Below are positions 50,910 to 59,604 of a stretch of DNA of 64,000 nucleotides, one piece after another. The position numbers were made by a program, and so were the translations under genes. The first letter of the stretch is position 1; each line of letters starts with the position of its first letter. Under the pieces are notes generated by a model. It ran no database searches. It saw nothing but the letters and a program-made list of their open reading frames with translations, and was not told the origin of the DNA. Source of the DNA: Acholeplasmataceae bacterium UBA5769 (GTDB taxonomy: Bacteria; Bacillota_I; Bacilli_A; Acholeplasmatales; Acholeplasmataceae); assembly GCA_002418725.1 (NCBI GenBank), contig DIER01000011.1, positions 1 through 64,000 on the forward strand. Reading direction: 5' to 3'.

Positions 50910-52710
50910 AATTATCGGTATTGACTTAGGTACAACAAATTCATGTGTTTCCGTGATGGAAGGTGGCGAAGTTAAAGTTATCGCCAATGCAGAAGGTGGA
51001 CGTACAACACCCTCAGTGGTTTCATTTAAAGGTGAAGACATCAGTGTAGGTGACGTTGCAAAACGTCAAGCGATTACAAATCCAAACACAGTGGCTTCGA
51101 TTAAGCGCCATATGGGTGACTTAAATTATCGTGTAGATATCAATGGTAAGAAATATACCCCACAAGAAATATCTGCCATGATTTTACAAAACTTAAAGAA
51201 AACAGCAGAAGATTATCTGGGTGCTACAGTAACTCAAGCAGTCATCACTGTTCCTGCATATTTCAATGACGCTCAACGTCAAGCAACCAAAGATGCAGGT
51301 AAGATTGCGGGTCTTGATGTCAAGCGTATCATCAATGAACCTACAGCTGCTGCATTAGCTTATGGTATCGACAAGACGGATAAAGAACAAACCGTGCTCG
51401 TCTTTGACCTTGGTGGTGGAACATTTGACGTTTCCATCCTTCATTTAGCAGATGGAACCTTTGAGGTTGTTTCAACTGCAGGGGATAATCACCTTGGTGG
51501 TGATGACTACGATGAAGTCATCATGAACTATTTAGTAGATGAATTTAAAAAAGAAAATGGTGTCGACTTATCTAAAGATAAAATGGCGATGCAACGTCTA
51601 AAAGATGCAGCTGAAAGAGCTAAAAAAGAACTTTCAGGTGTCACATCTAGCCAAATTTCTCTACCCTTTATCAGCATGGGGGTCGCTGGTCCACTTCACT
51701 TAGAAAAGACCTTAACACGTGCTAAATTTAACGAATTAACTGCACATCTTGTTGAACGTTGTGTGGGACCTGTTCGTCGTGCAGTATCGGATGCGAAAAT
51801 GACACCAAAAGATATTGATCAAGTCTTACTCGTTGGTGGATCTACACGTACACCAGCCGTTCAAGAGATGGTCAAAAGAGAATTAGGTAAAGAACCTAAC
51901 AAGAGTGTAAACCCAGACGAAGTCGTTGCAATGGGTGCAGCGATTCAAGGTGGTGTTTTAGCGGGTGATGTGAAAGATGTTCTCTTGCTTGACGTAACCC
52001 CACTTTCCTTAGGTATTGAAACCTTAGGTGGTGTATTTACCAAACTTATTGAAAGAAATACAACCATTCCTACGTCTAAATCACAAGTCTTCTCAACCGC
52101 TGCAGACAATCAACCTGCGGTAGACATTCATGTCCTCCAAGGTGAGCGTTCCATGGCAGCAGATAACAAGACTTTAGGACGTTTCCAATTAGCTGATATT
52201 CCAGCAGCACCACGTGGTGTTCCACAAATCGAAGTAACCTTTGATATTGATGCCAACGGTATCGTATCGGTTAAAGCGAAAGATTTAGGAACCAACAAGG
52301 AGCAAAAGATTACCATTTCAGGTTCTGGTTCACTTTCTAAAGCAGATATTGACCGTATGGTTAAAGAAGCTGAAGAACAAGCAGAAGCAGACAAGAAGAA
52401 GCGCGAAGAAGCTGATTTACGCAATGAAGCGAACAATCTCATTTTCCAAACCAATAAAGCGATCACCGATTTAGGGGCTGAAGTCGATCAAGCCATGAAA
52501 TCGAAGCTTGAAGGTGAAATCAAAGATCTTGAACAAGCTTTAAATGGCACAGACCTTGATTTAATCAAAGAAAGAAAAGAAGCTTTGGAAAAAGATGCGC
52601 AAGAAGTTGCAACGAAAGCTTATCAAAAAGCGCAGGAAAAGCATCAGCAAGAGCAACCTAAAAAGGATGCTAAAGACAATACTGTTGATGCAGAATTCGA
52701 AGAAAAATAA
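50893..52710 (+). CDS. dnaK: Chaperone DnaK
   Basis: The 605-aa Hsp70 has IIGIDLGTTNSC, VPAYFNDAQRQATKDAG, DLGGGTFDVS and the substrate domain with VTPLSLGIETLGG. The C-terminal tail ends AEFEEK, close to the usual EEK end. The ATG at 50893 is chosen (MAKTNK); an upstream in-frame Met at 50884 would clash with GGAGTG at 50881-50886. It overlaps grpE, and a GC-rich hairpin separates it from dnaJ. Confidence 0.97.
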   Translation: MAKTNKIIGIDLGTTNSCVSVMEGGEVKVIANAEGGRTTPSVVSFKGEDISVGDVAKRQAITNPNTVASIKRHMGDLNYRVDINGKKYTPQEISAMILQNLKKTAEDYLGATVTQAVITVPAYFNDAQRQATKDAGKIAGLDVKRIINEPTAAALAYGIDKTDKEQTVLVFDLGGGTFDVSILHLADGTFEVVSTAGDNHLGGDDYDEVIMNYLVDEFKKENGVDLSKDKMAMQRLKDAAERAKKELSGVTSSQISLPFISMGVAGPLHLEKTLTRAKFNELTAHLVERCVGPVRRAVSDAKMTPKDIDQVLLVGGSTRTPAVQEMVKRELGKEPNKSVNPDEVVAMGAAIQGGVLAGDVKDVLLLDVTPLSLGIETLGGVFTKLIERNTTIPTSKSQVFSTAADNQPAVDIHVLQGERSMAADNKTLGRFQLADIPAAPRGVPQIEVTFDIDANGIVSVKAKDLGTNKEQKITISGSGSLSKADIDRMVKEAEEQAEADKKKREEADLRNEANNLIFQTNKAITDLGAEVDQAMKSKLEGEIKDLEQALNGTDLDLIKERKEALEKDAQEVATKAYQKAQEKHQQEQPKKDAKDNTVDAEFEEK

Positions 52711-52714
52711 TCTG

Positions 52715-52735
52715 TTGAGGGGCATTGCCCCTCAA
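52715..52735 (+). other. GC-rich hairpin between dnaK and dnaJ
   Basis: TTGAGGGGC/GCCCCTCAA, 9 bp with loop ATT and no T-run. It probably stabilises dnaK mRNA or partly stops transcription, giving less DnaJ than DnaK. Confidence 0.75.
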
Positions 52736-52754
52736 TTACATTGGAGTTGAAGTT

Positions 52755-53870
52755 ATGGCAGATAAACGTGATTATTACGACGTCTTAGGTATCCAGAAGG
52801 GTGCAAATGACGACGAGATCAAAAAAGCGTATCGCACGCTAGCGAAAAAATACCATCCAGATGTCTCAAAAGAATCGGATGCAGAAGCAAAATTTAAAGA
52901 AGTTCAGGAAGCTTATGATACGCTATCTGATCCACAAAAACGTGCAGCATATGATCAGTATGGTCACCAAGGGAACCCCTTTGGTGGTGCTGGTTCAGGT
53001 TTCTCAGGTTTTGGTGATTTTGGTGGTTTCTCGGACATCTTCAGTCAGTTTTTTGGTGGCGGAAGAAAGCGAAACGAATCTTATCATGGCCCACAACGTG
53101 GCGATGATCTTGAGCGCACCATCACCATTGATTTTATGGAAGCTGTCTTAGGTACCAAAAAACCGATCAGTGTTGAAGTAGAAGAAGAATGTCATGTTTG
53201 CCATGGCTCTGGTGCTGAATCGTCGAAGGATATTGAAGTGTGTGATCGTTGTCATGGCGATGGCTTCATCAATGTCGAGCAACGTACCATGTTTGGTGCG
53301 ATGCGCAGTCAGCAAGCATGTCCTAAGTGCGGAGGCGCTGGTAAAATCATTAAGAAACGTTGTCAAACATGTAATGGACGTGGCCTTGAAAAGAATGTTA
53401 AAAACGTTGAGGTCAATATTCCAGCAGGTGTTGATAACAACATGTCCTTAAAAGTTGCCGGTTATGGTAACGGTGGTGCAAAAGGTGGAACTCCTGGTGA
53501 TTTATACTTAAATTTCAGAGTTCGCCCACACAAAGTGTTTAAACGCCAAGATGATGATATCATTTTAGAAGTTCCCATCACCATCACACAAGCTGTATTA
53601 GGAACGAGCGTGGACATCCCTACCATTTATGGGGACGTCAGCTTGAAAATTCCTGCAGGTATTGAGCATGGAACCATTCTTAGAATGAGAGAAAAGGGTA
53701 TTCAGAACGTAAGAACGAAACGTAAAGGCGATCAACAAGTCGTTGTTCAAATCAAAGTTCCTAAAACCCTATCAGCTCAGGAAAAGAAACTTTATGAACA
53801 ACTTGAAAACTTAGAATCGAAGGAAAAAGATTCAAGTTGGCAAAAATTTAAAAACCTATTTAAAAATTAA
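52755..53870 (+). CDS. dnaJ: Chaperone DnaJ
   Basis: The 371-aa Hsp40 has a J-domain (YYDVLGIQKGANDDEIKKAY with KYHPDVSK), a Gly/Phe-rich stretch (about 75-105), four zinc repeats (CHVCHGSG, CDRCHGDG, CPKCGGAG, CQTCNGRG) and the C-terminal substrate domains. The start is ATG 52755; an earlier Met at 52725 lies in the hairpin. It is the last gene of the heat-shock operon. Confidence 0.96.
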   Translation: MADKRDYYDVLGIQKGANDDEIKKAYRTLAKKYHPDVSKESDAEAKFKEVQEAYDTLSDPQKRAAYDQYGHQGNPFGGAGSGFSGFGDFGGFSDIFSQFFGGGRKRNESYHGPQRGDDLERTITIDFMEAVLGTKKPISVEVEEECHVCHGSGAESSKDIEVCDRCHGDGFINVEQRTMFGAMRSQQACPKCGGAGKIIKKRCQTCNGRGLEKNVKNVEVNIPAGVDNNMSLKVAGYGNGGAKGGTPGDLYLNFRVRPHKVFKRQDDDIILEVPITITQAVLGTSVDIPTIYGDVSLKIPAGIEHGTILRMREKGIQNVRTKRKGDQQVVVQIKVPKTLSAQEKKLYEQLENLESKEKDSSWQKFKNLFKN

Positions 53871-53899
53871 AGACGTCATGCGTGACGTCTTATTTTTTT
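53871..53899. terminator. Terminator after dnaJ
   Basis: AGACGTCA (53871-53878) with TGACGTCT (53883-53890), loop TGCG, then TATTTTTTT. It touches the stop codon of the convergent gene. Confidence 0.85.
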
Positions 53900-54669
53900 G
53901 GTGGTAACGGGAAGAAAATCGATGTTTTCTTCGCGTAAGCTTGAAAAGCTTCGTTATCCTTATATTTCTTTTCTAAAAGAGGAACTCCTGAAACAAAGAG
54001 GAGTAGATAGGTAATAAAGAGAGGACCGATGATACCCAAAATATTGATCCAAGAAAGAGTGCTCATGCTGATGATCCATATGGCCCACCACATGAGTGCT
54101 TCACCAAAATAATTGGGGTGTCTGGTGTATTTCCAGAGACCAGATTGCATAATTTTACCTTTGTTTTCGGGGTTTGACTTAAATGTTTTTAATTGAGCAT
54201 CTCCCACAGCTTCAAAGATGAAACCGATGATCCATAAGATCACACCGATGATCAAGATGATGTAGCCAGTTTGGTTGATCAAAACATCAGTGTTTGCAGA
54301 AAGGAGAATCGGTAAAGCCACGATGAGTAAAAAAGTCATTTGCAACATGAAAACGATGAAGTATGCTTTGAGATGTACATGCTTCCCCCATTTTTTTCGC
54401 ATGTTAACATATCTAAAATCTTCAGGTTTAGACCAGTTTCTAAGACCGATATAAAAGAAGAGACGAAGACCCCAAAGTAAAACAAGTCCAGTGATAACCA
54501 GTTGATAGAGGTGATAGGTTTGTGCAACCAACAGTGATGTGACTGCAACCACGACAAACCCTAACCCCCAAGCCATGTCGGCTAGGCCATTATTTTTTTT
54601 GAGTTGCGCTACAATAAATGCCAGATTAAAAAATGCAAAGAGAATAACAATCGGAATAATCCAAATCAT
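53890..54669 (-). CDS. DUF1295/isoprenylcysteine-methyltransferase-like membrane protein
   Basis: The 259-aa protein has about six spans and the C-terminal signature of DUF1295/steroid 5-alpha-reductase-like proteins: GLWKYTRHPNYFGEALMWW and PLLEKKYKDNEAFQAYAKKT. Members may methylate or reduce lipid substrates, but the bacterial DUF1295 proteins are uncharacterised. It overlaps the DAK2-DegV gene by ATGA, so it is cotranscribed with a probable fatty-acid-handling protein. That weakly suggests a lipid role. Confidence 0.8.
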   Translation of the reverse strand: MIWIIPIVILFAFFNLAFIVAQLKKNNGLADMAWGLGFVVVAVTSLLVAQTYHLYQLVITGLVLLWGLRLFFYIGLRNWSKPEDFRYVNMRKKWGKHVHLKAYFIVFMLQMTFLLIVALPILLSANTDVLINQTGYIILIIGVILWIIGFIFEAVGDAQLKTFKSNPENKGKIMQSGLWKYTRHPNYFGEALMWWAIWIISMSTLSWINILGIIGPLFITYLLLFVSGVPLLEKKYKDNEAFQAYAKKTSIFFPLPPKK

Positions 54670-56435
54670 GATTGATCCTTTCTGATATAGGCAATCGCAA
54701 CGGTACCGATACCTGCGTTCATCGCAACAACCGTTGAAATATCCATCACATAAGCGGGTGGAAAGCCAATCAATGCTTCATAAGCCTTTTGATAGTCTTT
54801 TGCACGATCTTCAGCATTGGCATGGACGATGGCATACGTGTCAATACCGTAAGTTGATACAATATCTTGCATGTGTGCGTAAATTTTCTTATTGGCAGAT
54901 TCAACCGATAAGGCTTTCGCAAAAATGATACCAGCCCCATCTTCATCGATGGAAATGACAGGTTTTAAATGCATAAGGTTCGCGAGGGTGCCACTGACTT
55001 TAGTGAGTCTACCCGAACGCACCATATATTTTAAAACTTTCACACTGACTAAAATTTTTGATTTCGTCGTTAATGCTTCAATTTTTTCGGTTACTTCAGG
55101 TAAAGATAAACCCTGATCGATCAACTGAGCAGCCTTGAGGACTAAAAGGCCTTCAGCTCCTGAATTTTGTTTGCTGTTCACGACGTGGATGTTCACGTGT
55201 GGAAATCTCTTTTTCGCTTCAACAAAGGATTGATAGGTACCGCTCATTTTTTCTGATACGGTGATCACAAGAATATCTTTATAATAGGTTGATAAGAAAG
55301 AGAAGAAATTTTCGAGTGACTTTACATTGGGTTGTGCCGAGGTTGGATAAACTTTAAGTTCATCCATCATTTCATAAAAGCGACTGCTTTGAATGGTCAC
55401 TTTATCGAGATAATCACTGTCGTTTATTTTTAAGTTAATGGGTATCTGATGAATTTGATAGTGATCAATCAGATCACTTGGTAGATCAGCAATCGAGTCA
55501 GTGACAAGCGCAACCGGATATTTACGGTGATTTACCGCTTCAAATTGTCTTCGCATGTCATCCACTTTTTGTTCAGCAATGCGTGCAACACCATCCAGAT
55601 AAGCAAATACTTTGGCGGGTTCATCGGTATGGATATGAATTCTAACCGTTTTTTTACTGCCAGCAACAACCAGTGAATCCCCAAGCGGTGTTAATGTTTC
55701 TCGCACTTTTTCGATATCAAGGTTTTCACCTCTAATCAGTGCTTCTGTACAATATCTAAATTGTGAATCTTCTAAATGATCGACATGAATCGCTTCAACA
55801 GCTTCATGTTGTTCGATAACGACATCTTCGCCCTTTAGTGCTTTGATAAAACCCTCAATAAAATGGACAAAACCTTTCGCACCAGCATCCACCACGTGAT
55901 TTTCTTTTAAGACAGCAAGTTTTTCAGGTGTTTGAGCGAGCTCTTCTTTTAAAACCTCAAAAGCACGCATAAAAACGTCAATGGCATTAGAGGTCGCTTT
56001 TTTAAACTCCCTCAAGGCATGAGCCCATGCACGCATGACCGTAATCATGGTACCTTCAACAGGTTTACTGATGGCATGATATGCATAATCATATGCTTTT
56101 TCTGAGGTTTCAATCAACGTGTTTAAATCAGGTTGATCCGTTTTTAGACCATCAGCGAATCCGTTGATGTATGATGCGAAAATGATACCAGAGTTTCCTC
56201 TCGCACCGACAATGGCAGCATCGACAATGGATTGCATTGTTTCTGTTAAAGTTTGACCTAAACGTGATTTTTCCAGGATGGCGAGCATCATGGATGCTAA
56301 GTTGGTACCTGTATCTCCATCTGGTACTGGAAATACATTGATCGCATTCAGTTCATTCTTTTCGGAAATAACGTTTTTAGCACCAACCATAAACGACTTG
56401 TAAATCACTTCATTGGTTAAAGTTAATGTAGACAT
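54666..56435 (-). CDS. DAK2-DegV fusion, FakA/FakB-like fatty acid kinase
   Basis: The 589-aa protein joins two partners usually encoded separately. Residues about 8-200 are a DhaL/DAK2 ATP-binding domain (NVFPVPDGDTGTNLAS, GARGNSGIIFASYI, DAGAKGFVHFIEGF). About 210-290 is a FakA-like middle part. About 300-589 is a DegV fatty-acid-binding domain (VALVTDSIADLPSDLI, YPTSAQPNVKSLE, SGTYQSFVEA, MVRSGRLTKVSG). By family it would phosphorylate bound fatty acids for phospholipid synthesis. The fusion means that kinase and carrier are covalently linked. It overlaps the next gene by ATGA, and the DUF2177 gene lies just upstream. Confidence 0.82.
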   Translation of the reverse strand: MSTLTLTNEVIYKSFMVGAKNVISEKNELNAINVFPVPDGDTGTNLASMMLAILEKSRLGQTLTETMQSIVDAAIVGARGNSGIIFASYINGFADGLKTDQPDLNTLIETSEKAYDYAYHAISKPVEGTMITVMRAWAHALREFKKATSNAIDVFMRAFEVLKEELAQTPEKLAVLKENHVVDAGAKGFVHFIEGFIKALKGEDVVIEQHEAVEAIHVDHLEDSQFRYCTEALIRGENLDIEKVRETLTPLGDSLVVAGSKKTVRIHIHTDEPAKVFAYLDGVARIAEQKVDDMRRQFEAVNHRKYPVALVTDSIADLPSDLIDHYQIHQIPINLKINDSDYLDKVTIQSSRFYEMMDELKVYPTSAQPNVKSLENFFSFLSTYYKDILVITVSEKMSGTYQSFVEAKKRFPHVNIHVVNSKQNSGAEGLLVLKAAQLIDQGLSLPEVTEKIEALTTKSKILVSVKVLKYMVRSGRLTKVSGTLANLMHLKPVISIDEDGAGIIFAKALSVESANKKIYAHMQDIVSTYGIDTYAIVHANAEDRAKDYQKAYEALIGFPPAYVMDISTVVAMNAGIGTVAIAYIRKDQS

Positions 56436-56446
56436 ATGTGTTCTCC

Positions 56447-56848
56447 TTAGCTAAGCCATTGATTGACAAAAAAAGTTAATGTTGAGACAGAAGCACCTAA
56501 AAAGGTACCCCACGTAAGATCAATGAGTGTGATTTGAATAGGCCAGTCTTTTAGGGTGGCTAAATTGGTCAAATCGTATGTGGCGTAGGTTAAAAATCCC
56601 AAAAGGGCTCCTAATAGAAGTGCTTTGGTCCAAACACCTTCGCTCACCGCGGGTGATATCGCAAAGAAAACAAGACCACCAATAAAGAGTAGGTAAAAAA
56701 TGATTGCAGCAACCCAGTTGACGTTATCTGACATCAAATGACCCAATTGTTTTTGATATAAGTTTTTCGCAATAAATCCTAACCATACTAAATCAATTAC
56801 TAGAAATAAAACAAAGGCTATGCCGTAAAGCTTCAAAAAGGGTAACAT
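56447..56848 (-). CDS. DUF2177 family membrane protein
   Basis: The 133-aa protein has four spans and DUF2177 traits (DLVWLGFIAKNLYQKQLG near residue 20, YATYDLTNLATLKDWP, DLTWGTFLGA). The function is unknown. AAGGAGG precedes ATG 56848. It lies 11 bp upstream of the DAK2-DegV gene in the same direction, making a three-gene lipid- or membrane-related operon likely. Confidence 0.8.
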   Translation of the reverse strand: MLPFLKLYGIAFVLFLVIDLVWLGFIAKNLYQKQLGHLMSDNVNWVAAIIFYLLFIGGLVFFAISPAVSEGVWTKALLLGALLGFLTYATYDLTNLATLKDWPIQITLIDLTWGTFLGASVSTLTFFVNQWLS

Positions 56849-56973
56849 GATAAAGCCTCCTTATCTATCTTTATCATATCATAAATATATGTAAAGTACG
56901 TGATACTTACTTAGGAAAAGCAGTTATCCATCGATAGAGAATCATGTCATTTTATGGATGGCCTTACCTATGG

Positions 56974-56979
56974 TATAAT
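56974..56979 (+). promoter_or_regulatory. Extended -10 for lplA
   Basis: TGGTATAAT with TATAAT at 56974-56979; the -35 is weak. It excludes a longer start at 56944. Confidence 0.6.
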
Positions 56980-57006
56980 GAAAATGGAATTGACAAGGAG
57001 GGTCCT

Positions 57007-57996
57007 ATGATACTGATTAGACACCATAACGAAGGACAATTAAAGCCTTATTTCTATTTTGCACTTGAAGAATATGTTTTAACAAAATTACTCAAAGATG
57101 ATGAAACCTATTTTTTTACATGGGAAATCCACGGTGTGGTCATCGGTAAAAACCAGGTGATTGAAAATGAAGTTAACCTGGCTTATTTGAAAGAACATCA
57201 GATCGATGTTTATCGAAGACCTACAGGTGGTGGGTGTGTCTATGCCGATCATAGAAATACGATGTTTTCCATCATCACCAAACGGACCAATAAAGAGTTT
57301 ACTTTTAAAACTTATTTATCTAAAATCATTGACTCCATGAAACTTCTTGATATCAACATTGAGTTTTCTGGTAGAAACGATCTCTTGTTTGAGGGTAAAA
57401 AGATTTCAGGAAACGCCTTTTTACAAAACAAGTATGGCATGTTAATGCATGGTACATTTCTCTATGATTGTGATTTAGAGACCATGGTTCGTGCCATCAC
57501 ACCATCGGATGAAAAATTGGTATCCAAAGGCATTGATTCGGTTAGATCTCGTGTCACCAACTTAAAACCTTACCTTAAGGGTTTATCACAAGAACAGTTG
57601 ATCAAGCATTTTGAGAATACTTTAACCTTTCAAACCTATGAACTTAGTGATGAAGAGGTCGCACTCATTTTCGACATGGCTAAAAAGTATGAAACCAAAG
57701 AGTGGATCTATAAGAAACAACCTGCTTATACGAAAATTCTTAAAAAGAGAATCACTGGTGGCTTATTTGAGATTAAACTTGATTTAGAAGAAGGTATCAT
57801 CAGAAATCTTGCAGTTCAAGGTGATTTTTTTGACACACAAGCTTTAAAACCGTTTGAGGATGCATTTAAAGATCAACACTATGATAAGAAAACCGTTGAA
57901 CATATTTTGAATGAGTTTAAAGTCGAAGATTATATCTTAGATGCCAAAACTGAAGATTTTAAAAATCTTTTGTTTGAAGGAATCTTAGGTGAATAG
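57007..57996 (+). CDS. lplA: Lipoate-protein ligase A
   Basis: The 329-aa enzyme shows the LplA motifs YRRPTGGGCVY, FSGRNDLLFEGKKISGNAF (catalytic Lys in GKKISGNA) and a C-terminal accessory domain. It activates lipoate to lipoyl-AMP and transfers it to E2 or GcvH proteins. The start is ATG 57007 after AAGGAGGG, 28 bp past the -10. It stands alone, so lipoate is probably taken up from outside. Confidence 0.92.
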   Translation: MILIRHHNEGQLKPYFYFALEEYVLTKLLKDDETYFFTWEIHGVVIGKNQVIENEVNLAYLKEHQIDVYRRPTGGGCVYADHRNTMFSIITKRTNKEFTFKTYLSKIIDSMKLLDINIEFSGRNDLLFEGKKISGNAFLQNKYGMLMHGTFLYDCDLETMVRAITPSDEKLVSKGIDSVRSRVTNLKPYLKGLSQEQLIKHFENTLTFQTYELSDEEVALIFDMAKKYETKEWIYKKQPAYTKILKKRITGGLFEIKLDLEEGIIRNLAVQGDFFDTQALKPFEDAFKDQHYDKKTVEHILNEFKVEDYILDAKTEDFKNLLFEGILGE

Positions 57997-58045
57997 TCAC
58001 TTATTTGCAGATATTGTCGTTATTCCAGCAAAAGCGCTTAAAAAA

Positions 58046-58075
58046 TTGACACCATTTTTAAATATTCGTTATAAT
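58046..58075 (+). promoter_or_regulatory. Promoter of hypothetical gene at 58104
   Basis: TTGACA (58046-58051), 18-bp spacer, TATAAT (58070-58075). Both hexamers are perfect, which suggests strong expression. Confidence 0.85.
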
Positions 58076-58103
58076 AGAAGAGAAGGCGAAAGGTGGTTAA
58101 AGT

Positions 58104-58799
58104 ATGAAGGAAAAGAAACAAAAGAAACAATCCATCGACACTGAAATCGCAACCGAGGATGGCATCGTTGAAATTAAGAAACCTAAAGTTAAAGAAGCTA
58201 AATTAGCGAAAAACCGTCAAAAGTACACACAAAAGTATTTTAACAAATTTGCAGGACGTTCACAGGATTCTTATGACAAAATGCTTCAAGATGATTATCG
58301 AAAAATTGTTGAACGAGCACACGATCTTTCAAGCATTACCGAAGCAGATTATCATGAAGTCATGATGATCACCATTCCAGATGCATTTGATCAAACAAGC
58401 AAAGTCAATTACCGACTCGATAAAAAAGATGATGACACGTATACACTGCTTTACGATCAGGCTTTAGTCACGATTCTTTTCTTTGGTGATGATGTGCTTT
58501 ATTACCATCAAGCAAACGTTGATCATCGCAATGGTCATATCGCTTATGATGTCTCTGGTGAGTTCAATTACTTTGATGTGGTACACATGGAAACAGCAAT
58601 CAAATACGACCGCCCCATCAATCCCAAATACGTCACTTTAGATCTTGAGGTTGGCTTAGCTGACGGAACAATCGTTCCTTTCCATCTGCGTAATCACCGT
58701 ATCCATGAGGAATACGATTTGCATGCTTTTATCACGGATCAGGAGAAAAAGTTCCTTGATACCTTGAAGCAACACGTGAGAGAAAGCAGAAAACTTTAG
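58104..58799 (+). CDS. Conserved-looking hypothetical cytoplasmic protein
   Basis: A 231-aa protein that I do not recognise. The first 50 residues are Lys-rich and probably disordered (KEKKQKKQS, KPKVKEAKLAKNRQKY). The rest is a compact alpha/beta domain with DDTYTLLYDQALVTILFFGD and KYVTLDLEVGLADGTIVPF. There is no membrane segment. It has a consensus promoter and its own terminator, so it is probably well expressed; the basic tail could bind nucleic acid or the ribosome. No function is claimed. Confidence 0.65.
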   Translation: MKEKKQKKQSIDTEIATEDGIVEIKKPKVKEAKLAKNRQKYTQKYFNKFAGRSQDSYDKMLQDDYRKIVERAHDLSSITEADYHEVMMITIPDAFDQTSKVNYRLDKKDDDTYTLLYDQALVTILFFGDDVLYYHQANVDHRNGHIAYDVSGEFNYFDVVHMETAIKYDRPINPKYVTLDLEVGLADGTIVPFHLRNHRIHEEYDLHAFITDQEKKFLDTLKQHVRESRKL

Positions 58800-58817
58800 A
58801 AACCCTTAGGGGTTTTT
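58800..58817 (+). terminator. Short terminator after 58104 gene
   Basis: AAACCC (58800-58805) with GGGTTT (58810-58815), loop TTAG, T-run. The stem starts at the last base of the stop codon (58797-58799) plus one. Confidence 0.65.
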
Positions 58818-58836
58818 AAATAATGTACAGTATCAA

Positions 58837-58865
58837 TTGACATTTACCCCATTATTTTGTATAAT
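58837..58865 (+). promoter_or_regulatory. Promoter of yceD-rpmF
   Basis: TTGACA (58837-58842), 17-bp spacer, TATAAT (58860-58865), consensus throughout. Confidence 0.9.
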
Positions 58866-58886
58866 ACTTTCGTTGAGGTGATATTG

Positions 58887-59318
58887 ATGACATTTTCAAT
58901 CCATCAGTTAAAAGAAGTCTCAAAATTAGACTTCACATACGACTATAAACATCATCTCAAACATGTCATTGACATCTTGGATATTGGTCCAGCACACATC
59001 ACATGTGAGCTCAAATGGATTCAAGATGAATTAGTGATGGATGTTCATATCGATGTAAACATGGTTTTAGCATGTTCTAAAACATTAAAACCTGTGCCGT
59101 ATGTTATGAAGATGGATGAACAGATAATCTTCGGACCTACTGAAGATAGTGATTATCCATTAACGGATCCACTCGAACTGACCGATATTCTCTTCGGATA
59201 TATCGTTTCAGAAAAACCTTTTACCATCTATCATCCAGATGCGATGAATACCTCTTTTGAAAAAGAAAGAAGTCCACATCCCGCATTTGCAGATTTAGAT
59301 AAGACTTTCAAGAAATAG
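58887..59318 (+). CDS. YceD family (DUF177) protein
   Basis: The 143-aa protein lies directly upstream of rpmF, the usual place of YceD/DUF177, and shows the family's outline: DIGPAHITCELKWIQDELVM early, ACSKTLKPVPYVM in the middle. The common four-cysteine zinc site is reduced to single cysteines. YceD has been linked to 23S rRNA processing. The start at ATG 58887 after GAGGTGAT is chosen because an upstream Met at 58857 is inside the promoter. rpmF follows by 11 bp. Confidence 0.82.
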   Translation: MTFSIHQLKEVSKLDFTYDYKHHLKHVIDILDIGPAHITCELKWIQDELVMDVHIDVNMVLACSKTLKPVPYVMKMDEQIIFGPTEDSDYPLTDPLELTDILFGYIVSEKPFTIYHPDAMNTSFEKERSPHPAFADLDKTFKK

Positions 59319-59329
59319 GAGGTGAACAG

Positions 59330-59521
59330 ATGGCTGTTCCATTTCGTAGAACGGGTAAGACTGCTAAGAGAAAGAGAAGAACTCATTTCAAGTTAACTGC
59401 TCCTGCATTAGTTGTATGCCCACAAACCGGTGAATTCACATTGCCACATCGTGTGACACCAAACAGTGGTTACTACAAGGGTCAACAAGTATTAACCAAG
59501 AAAGAATCCAAGAAGGATTAA
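59330..59521 (+). CDS. rpmF: Ribosomal protein L32
   Basis: The 63-aa basic protein begins MAVPFRRTGKTAKRKRRTH, the classic L32 start. The zinc CxxC pairs of some L32 proteins are reduced to one Cys (VVCPQTGE), the zinc-independent type. AGGAGGTG lies ahead of the ATG. It forms an operon with yceD and is ended by the stem-loop at 59525-59550. Confidence 0.93.
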   Translation: MAVPFRRTGKTAKRKRRTHFKLTAPALVVCPQTGEFTLPHRVTPNSGYYKGQQVLTKKESKKD

Positions 59522-59524
59522 GGA

Positions 59525-59550
59525 AGGGTGCCTTAGGCACCTTTTTCTTT
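59525..59550 (+). terminator. Terminator after rpmF
   Basis: GGTGCC (59527-59532) with GGCACC (59536-59541), extended by G.U and A-T pairs, followed by a T-rich tail. Confidence 0.85.
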
Positions 59551-59604
59551 CATGAATTGACAAGATTCTTCTTTTCATAGATAATGAAGATGTTGAGGTG
59601 TAGG

